Positions 34,520 through 46,139 of a DNA stretch of 64,000 bases are shown here, one piece after another. The translations under genes and the position numbers were made by a program. Each line of letters begins with the position of its first letter. The stretch's first letter is position 1. This DNA is from Pinus tabuliformis (Eukaryota; Streptophyta; Pinopsida; Pinales; Pinaceae): positions 363,479,750 to 363,543,749 of the forward strand of contig CM062814.1 of the NCBI GenBank assembly GCA_031772625.1. Reading direction: 5' to 3'. The notes under the pieces are model-generated. The model worked only from the letters and a program-made list of their open reading frames with translations, did not search any database and was not told the origin of the DNA.

Positions 34520-35520
34520 CGTTAGGGTTTCAAGTGGCTTCCATTCACTTTGCCTGGGAAAGGCTCTCCTTTTAGTTTGACTAGATGTATCGCACCTCCA
34601 TCTGTGACCTCCTTAACAATGTATGGTCCCAACCAATGCATTCTAAACTTTCCCAGGAATTTATCAAACTTACTGTCATACAACAGCACTAAATCATTTA
34701 CCTTGAAGGTGCACAACTTAATATGGTGATCGTGTCAGGCCTTCTCACGCTACTTTTGCACCTGCTGATGAAAGACAGCTAGGAACCGTTCCTCCTCAAG
34801 TTCTTCCCACTGTGCAAGCCTCTCTTCCAGGGCTTCACGGTCGATCATATCTATGAGCGCTATTGTGTGTAGACTAGGTACAATATACTCCATTGGCATG
34901 ACAACTTCCACGCCATAAACGAATCGGAAAGGCATTTGTCTTGTCAGTTTCTTACACGTTGTCCTATAAGCCCATAGTACTATAGGTACGCGTAGGTCCC
35001 AATTTCTCCATTGCACATTGCATACTTTGGTTAGCTCAATCTCTAGTAATTTGTTAAATTCTTCTATTGTCCCATTGGCTTGTGGGTGAGACGGTGTGCT
35101 TTTCTGATGATACACCTGGAAATTTTCTATTAGCGCATTGATGGTTTCGTTCAAGAAATGTGTACCATGATCACTCATTAATATTTTCAAATAGCCAAAT
35201 CATGTCAACAGATGTTCAAAAAAAAACTTCACAGTCATGGTGGCCATGCAGTCTTTGACCAGCTGCGCTTCCGCCCAATGAGTCAGGTACTATGTAGCGG
35301 TGATAATTTAGCGCGTGCCCATTTTTCCCCGAGGTTTGATAGGTCCTATAAAGTTGATTGCCCATTTTTCAAAGGGCTGCAGTGTCATTTGTGGATTCAA
35401 AGCCATCTCATTCCTCTGCGATTGTTTACCTATCCTTTGACATATATCACAGGCCTCACAGTGTGCCTTTGAATCTTGATGAACGGTTGGCCACCACAAC
35501 CCTGCATGAAGAATATTTTA
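34520..35520 (-). pseudogene. Gypsy integrase fossil
   Basis: Integrase parts on the minus strand: CEACDICQRIGK and INFIGPI (zinc region and core start, near 35,450-35,320), MSDHGTHFLNETI, then STPSHPQANGTIEEFNK and VLWAYRTT (core, near 35,180-34,960), and VNDLVLLYDSKFDKF, MHWLGPYIVKEV (C-terminal region, near 34,700-34,600). Fossil. Confidence 0.88.
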
Positions 35521-35639
35521 TGTGGTTGTGTGTCCTGCATAGTGTCCTCCTCTAGTGCCCCCATGTGCTTCCGCAAGGATCTAACTTCGTTCAAATTTAG
35601 GTACATACCTTTGCAGTATCTCATCATTTCCCATTTTGT

Positions 35640-37325
35640 ATAGGTGCCATGTGATGACAGAAAAATCAGCGACGCACACCACCAGTTCCTTCTTCTGTTG
35701 GACAGAGTATTCCTTTGGCACAGTCCCCATTGTCAGAGAGTGGATTATATCTTCAAAGTGCCCATCCGCTATGCATACAACAAGTTGTGCATTAGGTAAT
35801 CCTTCCTCCAAACTAGTAGGTTCCTCTCCTGTCTCAATACACGACAAGTGATCTGGTCCTGCGTTCAGGTGTCCAGGCTTCACCACGACCTCAAAGTCAT
35901 ATTATTGGAACAATAAGAGTCACCTACATATGCGGCCCCTAATACAGGCTTATTGACCAAGTCCTTTAGCACAGAATGGTCTGTATACATCTTCAAATGT
36001 CCTCCTAGCAAATAGTGCCGGTATTTTTGGAGCGCGTACACCATAGCCAACCCCTTGTATTCAGTTGTGGAATAGTTCTTTTCCACTTTGGATAACCTGT
36101 GACTTGCAAATGCAATAGGGTGATCCAAGCCCTCTCCACCCTCTTGTGTTAGCACCTCACCCAACGCTATACATGACACGTCAACATGGACATGAAACTC
36201 CACATCCCATTTTAGGAAGACTAGGATTGGGGCAAAGGCCAATTTCTCTTTTAGTACATCTAGGCTCTTCATGCAATCATCATTCCAGTAGAACATGACA
36301 TCCTTTTTCAATAATTTCTCCATTGGTGCAATGATCTGGGCATAGATTTTGATGAACTTCCTATAATAGCCAGTATGTCCTAAGGTAGCATGTAATTGTT
36401 TAACACTTCGCGGTGCTTCCAAATTCAGAATTACTACAATATTCGCGGGGTCTACCATTAGTCCCTGTTTGCAAACCACATGTCCCAAAAGATTCCCAAA
36501 GGGAATGAGGAATGTACACTTTTTGAGGTTCAGCAAGATTTGGTGTCGTCGGCAAGTATCCAACAGCGAGCGTAAGCTCGCTACATGGTGCTTAACCAAT
36601 CCAAACACAATCCAATCATCCAGATAGACCTCTAGGAATTTGTGGATATATTCTTTGAATGCTGCAACAACTATGCACGAAAGGATGGCCAACGCATTCT
36701 TTAGCCTAAACGGAATAACGGTGTATTGAATGCAGCCCCACATAGTTGCAAAGGTGGTCTTGCGCCTGTCTTCCAGCACGATTTTGATCTGGAGGTACCC
36801 CGAAAACCCATCAGTAAAAGAATATGATTCTTGCCCAACAACATTTTCTAATACTTCATCTGTGAATGGAGTCAGGAATGGGTCATGCACACAAGCATCA
36901 TTAAATTTCCTAAGGTCCATACATATTCGTATCTCGCCCTTCTGCTTCTTCTCCTGCATTACCATAGGGCTTACCCAGTCAGATTCTTCCACTGGCTCAA
37001 TGATTCTAGCAGCGGGCATTTTGTCTAGTTCTATGTAGACCTTTTCCTTGTACTTCAGATTCAAGCTGTAAGGCCTCTGCTTAACCGGCTTCAGGTTAGG
37101 TTTTAGGGTGATCTTCATCATCCCTAAATCACCAACGATCCCCTTTAAGTCTGTGATATTGGTTGAGAATAAGTCTTGGTATTCACGGAGTAACTCAATG
37201 ACCTTATCTACCATGGCATCATCCCAGTAGTCATCGAGCGTTGCATACTTAGGTTGGGCCTCCGTACTAATGTTTACCTGCTTTGTCTTTACCGGTGTGG
37301 TAATGTTAGGGTCTTCAATCAATGG
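35640..37325 (-). pseudogene. Gypsy reverse transcriptase and RNase H fossil
   Basis: RT phrases QRPYSLNLKYKEKV, IIEPVEESDWVSPMV, ICMDLRKFND, YSFTDGFSGYLQIKI and the active-site box VYLDDWIVFG; thumb region LGHTGYYRKFI; RNase H phrases HVHVDVSCIALGEVLTQ, HPIAFASHRLS, MYTDHSVLK, then GPDHLSCIE near 35,840. This is the best-kept part of the element. Confidence 0.9.
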
Positions 37326-37529
37326 CCCTTGAACCTCGCGATAGCCTTCAGCTTCTGGGATGTTAACTTTTCGCGGATCTTAATCACATTCTTCCATGTT
37401 TATAGTGTAACACTGCAACCCGCAGCTTAGCTGGGTCACCCATTCAAGATGAAGCACTTCCATTGGCTCCTGGGGTATTTTAGAGATAGTTGCTTTTATT
37501 GCTTATAGCGCATCATCAACAGTATCCCA

Positions 37530-38025
37530 CTAATGATCTTCAAACGTGAAGGTTAATAGGAATCCTTCGTTGAAGATATCCCATTCGTTCATGCCATGGT
37601 GGAGCTCCGTTTCTATATACCAATTCATGGGTATAATATCTAGGGTATGATAGAACAAGTGCACCCAGTCAGGTTGTGGCTCTTCCCCATAGACCTTCTT
37701 CCATTTTACGAGGTGTGTACGTGGATCATCTTGTCCATCATACTTGTCTTTTAACTGCATCTGAGGCTTCCCAAATCACATGCACATCATCCTTTGACAG
37801 TCGCACCAGTCCTCAAAACTTCTTTCATGCATACCCCACCACCTTGCAAGCGTAGCACGCAGTACCCATTTCAGAGCGTCGAAACGCTGATGTTTTGGTA
37901 CTTCCCTTTCAAATTTGTTCAAGAAGTCATCCACCTCGCTTAACCCATCATACATAGGCAGACCTCTTACCTCTATTGCTACGCAGCGTAGCGATCTCGT
38001 CATCATGTTACAGTTGAGCATGGTT
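37530..38025 (-). pseudogene. Second gag-like module between protease and RT
   Basis: In the element's sense this lies after the protease and before the reverse transcriptase. Phrases GLPMYDGLSEVDDFLNKFE, LKWVLRATLARWWGMHE and SFEDWCDC, then DKYDGQDDPRTHLVKWKK and MNWYIETELHHGMNEWD, resemble the Trp-rich helical core of retrotransposon gag proteins. Position and function are an inference. It may be a family trait of this lineage and not an accident of this copy. Fossil. Confidence 0.6.
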
Positions 38026-38044
38026 ACCTCGTGTAACTAGTTTT

Positions 38045-38620
38045 TCCATCGTTCTATCTCCTCATCGGAATCGGATGTGCATGAGCTTTCATGCTCCCAT
38101 GAGATTCAGCCATCCGTAGTTGGATTTACCCAGTCCTGCTCGCGTGCGGTTATCTTATAGATGCAGTCCAGATCATCGTCGCTATTGTATTCACGCACCA
38201 GCTCCATGTAGCGTGATCCCTTTGCAGGGTCTAAAGGTACCACTAGATGTAGTGACTTTTTCTCAAAGATCATCTTGCAGTTCTTTAGATTTATCACTCC
38301 TTTCATGTCAGTGGACCAATCTATTCCAAATAGTGCGGGGTAGGGATTGTTGTCATCAACAATCTCTATCACTTCTACATCTGCTAACGTGCTTGCTCCT
38401 TCGATATCTACTGTGATTCCCTGCAATCTCCCAATAGGTAGGATCTCTTGTTGGTTCACCATCTGCAGTTGGATAGGAGACTATTGTAGCACAGGCCTAC
38501 CCATGCACTCCCATGTCTGCTTTGGTAAGACTTCCACGTCCAATCCTAGATCCGAAATCACTTGGTCCAACTCATATTCCCCGATCTACGCACTCAATCT
38601 CATCTCCCTTCCTTTTTAGG
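38045..38620 (-). pseudogene. Gypsy aspartic protease fossil
   Basis: Protease-region phrases on the minus strand: LGLDVEVLPKQTWE and SPIQLQMVNQQ, then ILPIGRLQGITVDIEG, ADVEVIEIVDDNNPYPALFG and the following GIDW. This is the familiar C-terminal half of a gypsy protease. Fossil. Confidence 0.75.
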
Positions 38621-40440
38621 TCGTATGCTTCCCGAGCTTCCAGACTACACACGGTTCTCCTAGCGTAGTCCTAACGCATCTAGTTATGAGTTCTTGCAGC
38701 CCCTTTACAGCGTCGTTGTCACGCAGTAGCTTCATGCATGTCTCCAACAACATAGTGAGCATCAACGGGTTCATTTCTGGCTCCAGTCTATCTTTGCTTC
38801 TTGAAGTGGAGGCATCAACGAAGCTCCTTTTGGTTTCCATGAAGGTCTCCTTAGCATGCTCCAAATCAAAATTTGTTTCCTTCGTTGGAGCCTTGTGAAC
38901 CTAGGTACTTTCTTCAAGCTTCTTACCTTTGTCATCCCTTGTCGTAATACCACTTTGGAGCAGTATATTTACATTAGGGTCTTCCTCGCGCGGCTCAGAC
39001 CTCATCATTTGTAGGTTCTGAGTCGAGGGAGGCTGTAGTTCTCCTTTATTATGCAACCTTTCCATCAGTGTGGGATAATCCTCCATCTCATGATGAATGC
39101 ATTGGACTCATACAATCATGGGCATAATGCCTTGGCCCTCCACAATTGTAACATATTAGTTGTCTGTGACCTCTTCTTGGCCCCCCTCCACCTCAGCCTC
39201 ATCCGCACCACTAAAATCCGGTGTGCACCATTCCTGTGTTTTAATCAAGGGGCTGTGTTTCATTTGGAAATCTATAGGTAGGAGTTTGATCCATCATTAG
39301 CTCATAACTTCTATAGGTGTGCTCATCATGTCCTACCGACCTGCAAAAATTACAGAACAACTGCTCTAAATTCTACGTATACTTCTGTAATAGATGGCAG
39401 TTATCTATAGCATGCTTTCTTCGTATCTGACAAATCGTGCACCATAGTGCAAGCACCGTGCTTGGTCCTGCTTGTGCCTCCGATCTTAGTTGCATTGGCC
39501 CTCCTCCCACAAGGTAATTCATAAATACTGAGTAGTGGTCCTTATCGTGCCCCTGGCCCTTGCATTTTATGCACCATACCTCATTACGCATCTCTGGGCG
39601 AGTTGTTCTATCTTGTTTCAAACTCTGCATCTCTAGGCATAAGTTTTTCAACTGTGCATGAATCCACTGAACTCCTAGGTTAGGATCTTGTATTAGAGTC
39701 TCGTGCAATCTCATCGCGACCTCCAAAGCCTCAGCCTGAGTGGTTAGCCTTTGTTGGGACAATGCGTTCTGTAGATGGGGTGTTAATGATGCTATAGACC
39801 ATTCGTGGTGTTGCCCATATGTTAATGTCATGTTCACTTTCGGAATTGTGCACTTTAGTCATTAATGCAATTTGCATAGATCTCACCTAGTAGCATTGTG
39901 ATCTCCTTGAATCCAATGATCGGTTGTGCCTCGGACTTTGGCCTACTAAATTCTTTGCTTAACGCAACTTGGATATCAGTGATCCCTACATTCGGATTGT
40001 CATTGGAATGCTTAATGTACTAGGTTAGCATGCGATCCTGCAGAGCGTTGACCAATGTTGCCTTCTTTATATTGTCATTTGCGACACCCTGTGCTTCCCA
40101 TACAAATTTTATCACGAATCAAAACTGGTCTGGATCTTCGTTCCCTACTCCCTTGAACACTGGTAGCTTTATCGCATTTTCCATAGTGCTTCACAGTGGT
40201 GGAAGAGGTGGTATGGGTGAAGACGGGGGTGAAGACAGTGAAATTGTTGGTGGTGTGGGTGGGAGTGGTATGCGTGGAATTCTCTGTCTTATCAGATTGA
40301 TCGCACTTCTTGGTGAGACCTTCACAAGCTCTTCTTCACCCCCTCGCGGAGGTGAAATCAAGGTGTTAGTTTCTAGTTTGGTGCTACCTTTGTTTCTGTA
40401 TATTCTCCCACTTCGCGTAGCCCCAAGCATCAATTTATTC
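38620..40440 (-). pseudogene. Gypsy gag fossil with zinc knuckle
   Basis: On the minus strand from about 40,440, LGATRSGRIYRN and a proline-rich stretch open the region. Further on come the gag phrases HEWSIASLTPHLQNALS, ALEVAMRLHETLIQDP and a zinc-knuckle region WCIKCKGQGHDKDH near 39,570, and a second Cys/His cluster (LWCTICQIRRKHAIDNCHL) near 39,400. The part nearer the protease is lysine- and glutamate-rich linker. Fossil. Confidence 0.75.
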
Positions 40441-40952
40441 GTATAACCCGCTTTTCACACAGTAGCATTTTAATCCAAGTGTTCAAATATTTAACGTACT
40501 TACCTCACGGTCCCTTGAGGAAGCATCGTTCTGCCTCACTATAGCTGACTGAAGTATCTACTATGAATTTGGTGATGAATCCTCCTATGATTTGATTGAG
40601 TCAGTGATCGACAACACGCACAATCTTATCTTCCGATGCTTCCAGTCTGTGCACTGATTATGGCGTCCACACAATAGGTTTGTCGAGTTTACACCTTCAT
40701 TAGATATCTGCTAGCTTCGTGATCCACTCATACAATTCAATGGGGAAGGATGCAAATAAAATTTTGTGGATATCCGTATACAAGTAGCAGTCTAACCACT
40801 CTTCCTTTGACAGTCGCGGATTCCTGTTTTCCTGCACCGCGAACTTATGAATCTTTTTGTCCAACAAATCTTCAATTCCTTTCTTTGTCGGATTCTAGTG
40901 ATATGGCATCAGACATCTCTATGTAGATCTCGGTCTCGGTAACATAACCATT

Positions 40953-41857
40953 TGTTGGCTTGTTGGGGCCTGACCTAGCTTTGGAGTTGATTAGCCAAAC
41001 AAATCCCTGTACTACTGGCCCTTTCGGTAATATTCCAAAGAGTGTGGACTGAGGTCTTACCTGAAGTAGTATGTGAGGGTTCTAGAAGTAGGTTTCTGCA
41101 CCCTTGAGATGTCTGAGAGGTATGACTATTTCTCTGTTTCTTCCTACGTGCAGGTCGCTTCATGAACTTCCCATTCCTCGCAACCTGATCCAGTGCCTTC
41201 ACGTAGCACTAACCAGGGGCTCTGTCATGCTCTATGCTATTACCCGAGATCTTACTTATCTTCCAGTGTTAATTAATTACCTCCGCATACTTAAATGTAT
41301 TAAGTTCTAATTGGCAATACAAAACATTCATACACGATCGCATAGTAAATAAATATTATACTTGCAAATTATATCTAATCATGCATTAAACTAGGAAAAT
41401 ATACACAGAATTATAGCAAAACTTCTCTTTATTTATTCTCCCAATAGTTATAGGCTCTACTTGTCCTGCGCACTCAGCTGCAGGGGTCCACGAACTCAGT
41501 TGCGGACTACTAGGTCTCTCCGCACTCAATTGTAGAGCCTTCTCCTACTCTACAACCCACAGACACACTTTACACTTTGACTCAATCACTTAGATTTCTC
41601 ATGCTTTTCTTCTATTAATTTCTTAGTTATCTTTTTCACTTAGAGCCTTGCTCTATTTATACAATTCCATGGTCTACAAACCATGGGTAGGTCTATCTAG
41701 CTAATGTTACATTACAAAATGTAGGGTGGACAACCCTATGGCTGTATTATACTTTCACACCTTGCGCCTGCAATTCACAGAGCTTTTACAAAAAGATTCA
41801 ATCAAAACTTGGGCTTTAAGCCCCAAAACATGCCTTGGGGGGATTCCATGCCCAACA
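40953..41857 (-). repeat. 5' LTR of the 33-42 kb gypsy element
   Basis: Starts TGTTGGCTTGTTGGGGCC on the plus strand and ends CATGCCCAACA, followed by ATACT. Next to it inside the element (minus strand) is TGGTTATGTTACCGAGACC, which would be the primer-binding site. It is not the initiator-Met type used by the other LTR elements here, and I did not identify the tRNA. Confidence 0.92.
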
Positions 41858-41862
41858 ATACT

Positions 41863-44012
41863 ACAAATTAGCTACTAATAGTCATATATGTGCAAACTTT
41901 AGTCATCATTTTAATAAAATATTTATCACTTACAGTAGCCATTTATCTTTTTCTGGCATTTTCGTATTCATTATATAAAATATTGATTTAGTAGTTTCTA
42001 TTCATTTCATTTAATTTCATTCATAATCATTATAAACGATTAATTTAGTCATATATTCATTTTATTCATGTTCATAATTAATTAATATAAACTACTTATT
42101 TAGTAGTTTTAGATTGATTTTATGTGTTCATTATTAATCAACATAAATTAATTACTATGATTTTGCGACTAAATTTTAAAAAATATCCATACAATGTGCA
42201 TGTTTATCTAATATGATAACACAAAGTTATATATGTTAATTACAAGACTACAATTTACACATGAATTTTGTTTCATCATTTAAAAAATTTATCACTGTGT
42301 TGCCAAAGCATTGCAAGTGAATACACCAACTTTGAAGGCCTAACCATCAGTCTTTATCAGTGTGTCTTATGCAAGATATTGGATCTAATAGACAAATTCT
42401 CTTCTCTCTCTCATTTTTCATTTGTTGCTCCAGTGTTATTGTTCTCCTCTTTCTTTAATTGTTGATTCTTACCATCAATATTGAGTTGTTCTCCTGAAAA
42501 TGAAAGAAGATACAATGTAGAGTATAAGACGTGACACATGATGAATACTTCAATATATAATAAAGTAGACTATAAAAGATTTATACGACATATACCTCAA
42601 CATTTGATAATGGGCACTATGTGGCTAGATGACCTGTATAAACAAGGCAAATAAAATGTCACCATAGAAAATAACACCTTAGGAACTTAGTATTCAACCT
42701 TCAACAAAACCTTAGGCACAATCATATTAACTAGGTTACATGTTAAAAATATTAGGAAATATATAACTTGTGAAAACAAATGGAAAAAAAAAAGACCAAT
42801 GAAAAAATATCCATTGTCGAGTGGATAAATCGTTCTTGCGGACAAGACCGATCTCCCTAGTATCTATGGATATCTAGCAACAAGCAAACCAAACAAATTC
42901 TATTTTTCTCTAAATATTGTGATTTATAAATAAAAGGCAAGAGATGTTTCAGACCCTACCTCAAGTCCAGTGCTAGTTTGCAGAAGTCGTGCTCCGTTCA
43001 TCCAAATGAACTCCCTTTTAAAGAACCTACAAACACAAACAGGCACACATCAAATAACACCTGCATAGCCAATATAATAAACCATATTTATCATGATGAT
43101 CAAGGAATTCATGAAATAAACCATAGAAGACAATTTATTGAGAAAAATGAATCTGATTGTATTAACATTAAACAAAGCATAACTTTACAACCTTGGTGCC
43201 TTGATGTTGTACAAGCTCCTCCCAGGGTCCAGCAAGAATCTCCTCTACTTTGACAAGTTTCACTCTCTTCCCAAAGAAGCCAAAAGGAATGTAATCTCTC
43301 CTCTCAAGCTTAATTAGGAAGTCTAAATTCCAATAGGATTTACCCTAAAAAATATTCAGCTTTCAACCTCCCTAGCAACCAACCCAATGCCTCAATTTAT
43401 AGTGCAGAGGAAGGAAGTTACGAGGTCCACCTTCAAAGGGATAGAGTCCTCCATCAAAGGGATAAGCTCCCCTAATCAAGGGGTTAGCTCCTTTAGTTAT
43501 GGGATGCATGAACCACCTAGGAGTGAACTTGCCACCCAAGGTTCCTTCTAGAAGTGTCCAAAATTAATCCAAAGTGAGTTTTTAATAATAAACTTGCGCC
43601 TTTTTTACTTTTACAGGGGTCCACACCCATTCCTTTAGAGACAGAGCGGGTAGGTACGCAGGTAACATGACCAAGGGGTGCGGGACCGCAGGTAATGCTA
43701 AGAGAATGTGCGGAACCAGAGTTTTAGAGATTTTCAAGGACTTTCTCTCATTTTTAAGGCTTGACATGAAGAGCTAAGGTTTGAGACTTGTAAAGGAGAA
43801 AAGTATGAGTGATGATAGACTCACACTGACTAAAGAAAGTCATGGTGACAATATTTTGTGTAACATCCATATTGCTTGTCCTAAAAGAGTCATGTTCCTT
43901 AAATTTGGATATTATTTTGCCCACAGTAAAAATATCTCACTATTATGACCTATGTTTTTAGGATCATGAGATTGATCCAACATCTTATTAGATTATGGAG
44001 ACAAAATGATTC
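41863..44012. other. Non-coding; continuation of CACTA-like interior
   Basis: 41,863-41,915 continues the subterminal repeat split by the gypsy insertion. AT-rich sequence with TTTAGTCAT and TTTAGTAGTTT phrases follows to about 42,180. From 42,200 to 44,012 no gene is supported. 43,390-43,540 is less AT-rich and contains three loose copies of CAAAGGGATA(G/A)-(T/C)CC. CTCTGCACTATAAATTG on the minus strand near 43,400 resembles a TATA region. No transposase domain is seen. Confidence 0.4.
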
Positions 44013-44345
44013 TGTTGGGTCCCTATAATACTAGTGATTAGCCCATTACTATTGAATTTATACCCCTTCTTTATATTTTTGTGGCCCTATTACCCCCATA
44101 TTTTTATTTCTGTGCCCCATAGAATCCCTCTATTGTTATTTTTGTGGCTTTATATTATTATTATTAGGTCGGCTGGATTATATTGTGACTCCTTAGACTC
44201 CTATATATAGAAAGGAGGTTTTGTCATTTGAATCATCCAAGAATTGTTCATTTATGTAATGTAAAGGAGGTTTCCCCTTCGAAGAGGCTGAATTCTAAGG
44301 CGTTGATCTATCTTTTCTATCTTTTCTTGAGCTGGTTTCATAACA
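44013..44345 (+). repeat. 5' LTR of the chromovirus
   Basis: Begins TGTTGGGTCCC and ends GGTTTCATAACA. TATATATA at 44,202-44,209, followed by GAAAGGAGG, is a plausible TATA box and is repeated in the 3' LTR. It carries an extra 9-bp CTATCTTTT-type unit relative to the 3' LTR. Confidence 0.95.
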
Positions 44346-44347
44346 TT

Positions 44348-44359
44348 TGGTATCAGAGC
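44348..44359 (+). promoter_or_regulatory. Primer-binding site (initiator tRNA-Met)
   Basis: TGGTATCAGAGC, two bases after the LTR, the exact usual complement of plant initiator methionine tRNA. Confidence 0.93.
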
Positions 44360-45014
44360 TTTGGATTCTAGGGTTTCGCTGCTCCAAACAGGTCATCGTG
44401 GTATTTTCGCTATAACCTTTTTTCTGTGACGTTTCAGAAGTCACAAAAAAAACCCATTTGAGAAGAAATCACGCTGAACCTTGGATCTGAATTTTAGAGC
44501 TTTTCGCGTGATATTTTCAAAGATATGATCTGAGGAAGTTGGTCTTTTTGCAGACTCCTGAATTACATTCAAAACAGGTGATCTGGGGATAATCATCATA
44601 ACTTTCTCTCTAAGGATCGGATTGAAATTTCATAAGAAGGTACAGAAAGAGGACGAACTGTAGTTTCTTTTATGCATTTTTCAGATCCATAGGTCGAAAC
44701 AATGTCTCGTGGCACGTCGTACACGTTTGGTCTGCTGAACAAGTCTATAAGCAAGTCACTATGGGAGATTTCGCATAACTCTTCCTTGGAGAAACCAATT
44801 TGGGTTAGACTTGTGGCATTGGAAAGAGGAATCAGAAGGCTACTACAGGTCAAAATTTCAGAACTGAATGATCCGAAATTACAGAGATACATCAGATTCA
44901 ATATCAGGCTTCTACAAAGTGAAAAAAGGTGTGTAGTTTTTTTTTTTTAATTTTTGCATAAGCTTGGTTTGAAGGAATTCAAAGGGCATAGTAAAGCATT
45001 ATTATCAGTAACTG
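44360..45014 (+). other. Chromovirus leader
   Basis: About 655 bp between primer-binding site and gag start. It contains one short frame (44,702-44,950, 82 codons, opening MSRGTSYTFGLLNKS) that matches nothing I know. It may be chance or an upstream frame of the leader. Confidence 0.5.
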
Positions 45015-46100
45015 ATGCCCCGAGGAAAGAAAATGCAAACACCTAGTAAGGAACCTGAAAGCTCTAGCATGACTCATGAAGAAGAGGAAGAAATGCTACA
45101 TGATATATCAAAATTACAAGAACAAGTGCAACAATTGTCACGCTCACAAAAGCTAACAGAACCTAAGATAAATGGCGTGAAATCTAAGATAAAGGGCATG
45201 GAAGCTAAGATGGATGATTCAAACATAGATTTGAAGAGAAACATGGCAGATTTGAAGACAGATTTGAAGACAGACATGGAGGAATTGAAGATAAATATGA
45301 ATAAGTTGCTACAAGAAATGGGCACTAAGGATGAAAGGGTACTAAAGGAAACTCATGATGAGAATAAAAGAAATGTTAATCATGATTCCATAGATGCTAA
45401 TGTTGGATCAAAGACTCACCATATTCCAAAAATCGATATGAGGAAGTTTGATGGCAAGGATCCTGCCACATGGATATTACAGATGGAGCAATTCTTCGAT
45501 CTCAATAATGTGAAAAACACACAAAAGGTACGTATGGCAACTGTATATTTGGAACCAAATCAGTTTGTATGGTATCAATGGCTTTGCTCTCGTAAACAAT
45601 TTATCACTTGGGCAATTTTTACGGAAGAATTGATAGCACATTATGAGGATACAAAAAGCAACACTTTTTTTAGCCAATTGATAAGTCTCAAACAAAAGGG
45701 TTCAGTAATGGAGCACATTGAGGAGTTCCAAAAATTGAACATAAGGGTAAAAGATATTCCAGAGGAGCATAGGATTGATGTGTTCATAGGGTCTTTAAAG
45801 GATAATATCCAACATGATGTTCGCCTTTGGGAACCTGATTCATTAGAGAAGGCATTCAGGTTAGCAAGAAAAATGGAAAGCAAAATTATGGCAACCAGGA
45901 AGCATACCACTCACAACTATAAAGATGGAAGTGTTGTTGCCCCTAGTCTTCCACAACCTATAAGGTTGACACCACAACAATTGGAAGAAAAAAGAGCAAA
46001 AGGGCTTTGTTACAGTTGTGATAGCAAATACAATAAAGGTCATAAGTGTGCTGAGAAGAAATTATTCTACATAGATTGTGAAGAGGAAGAAGAAAAGGAG
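45015..46100 (+). pseudogene. Chromovirus gag region
   Basis: The gag-pol frame opens here with [16 protein letters not shown] coiled-coil, Lys/Glu-rich first 110 residues comes first, then the gag core ([31 protein letters not shown]-like phrases come later). The matrix of [17 protein letters not shown] and the zinc knuckle [14 protein letters not shown], near 46,010-46,050, close the region. It would form the particle and bind RNA. Confidence 0.88.
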
Positions 46101-46139
46101 CAAGAAAGGTCAAAAGAAGAGGATATACTCCAGGAACAA

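Larger units (their letters stand above)
33331..41857 (-). mobile_element. Old broken Ty3/gypsy element (non-chromovirus)
   Basis: An 8.53-kb LTR retrotransposon on the minus strand, with LTRs of about 903 and 905 bp and a perfect 5-bp target duplication ATACT (33,326-33,330 and 41,858-41,862). In its own sense: gag with a zinc knuckle, protease, a second gag-like module, reverse transcriptase/RNase H, integrase. No chromodomain is visible. The RT box VYLDDWIVFG and the overall layout point to the non-chromovirus (Athila/Tat-side) branch. The LTRs differ at roughly 10-15% of positions by inspection, so it is old. The coding region is broken in ten or more places. Confidence 0.92.

Noticed and set aside
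40030-40446. 138-codon plus-strand frame with a Gly-rich stretch
   Set aside because: It is antisense to the proline-rich start of the gypsy gag. The Gly-rich run is the complement of that Pro-rich run.
44702-44950. Short gene in the chromovirus leader
   Set aside because: 82 codons, no homology that I recognise, and it ends in a run of T-rich codons. Kept only as a remark on the leader.
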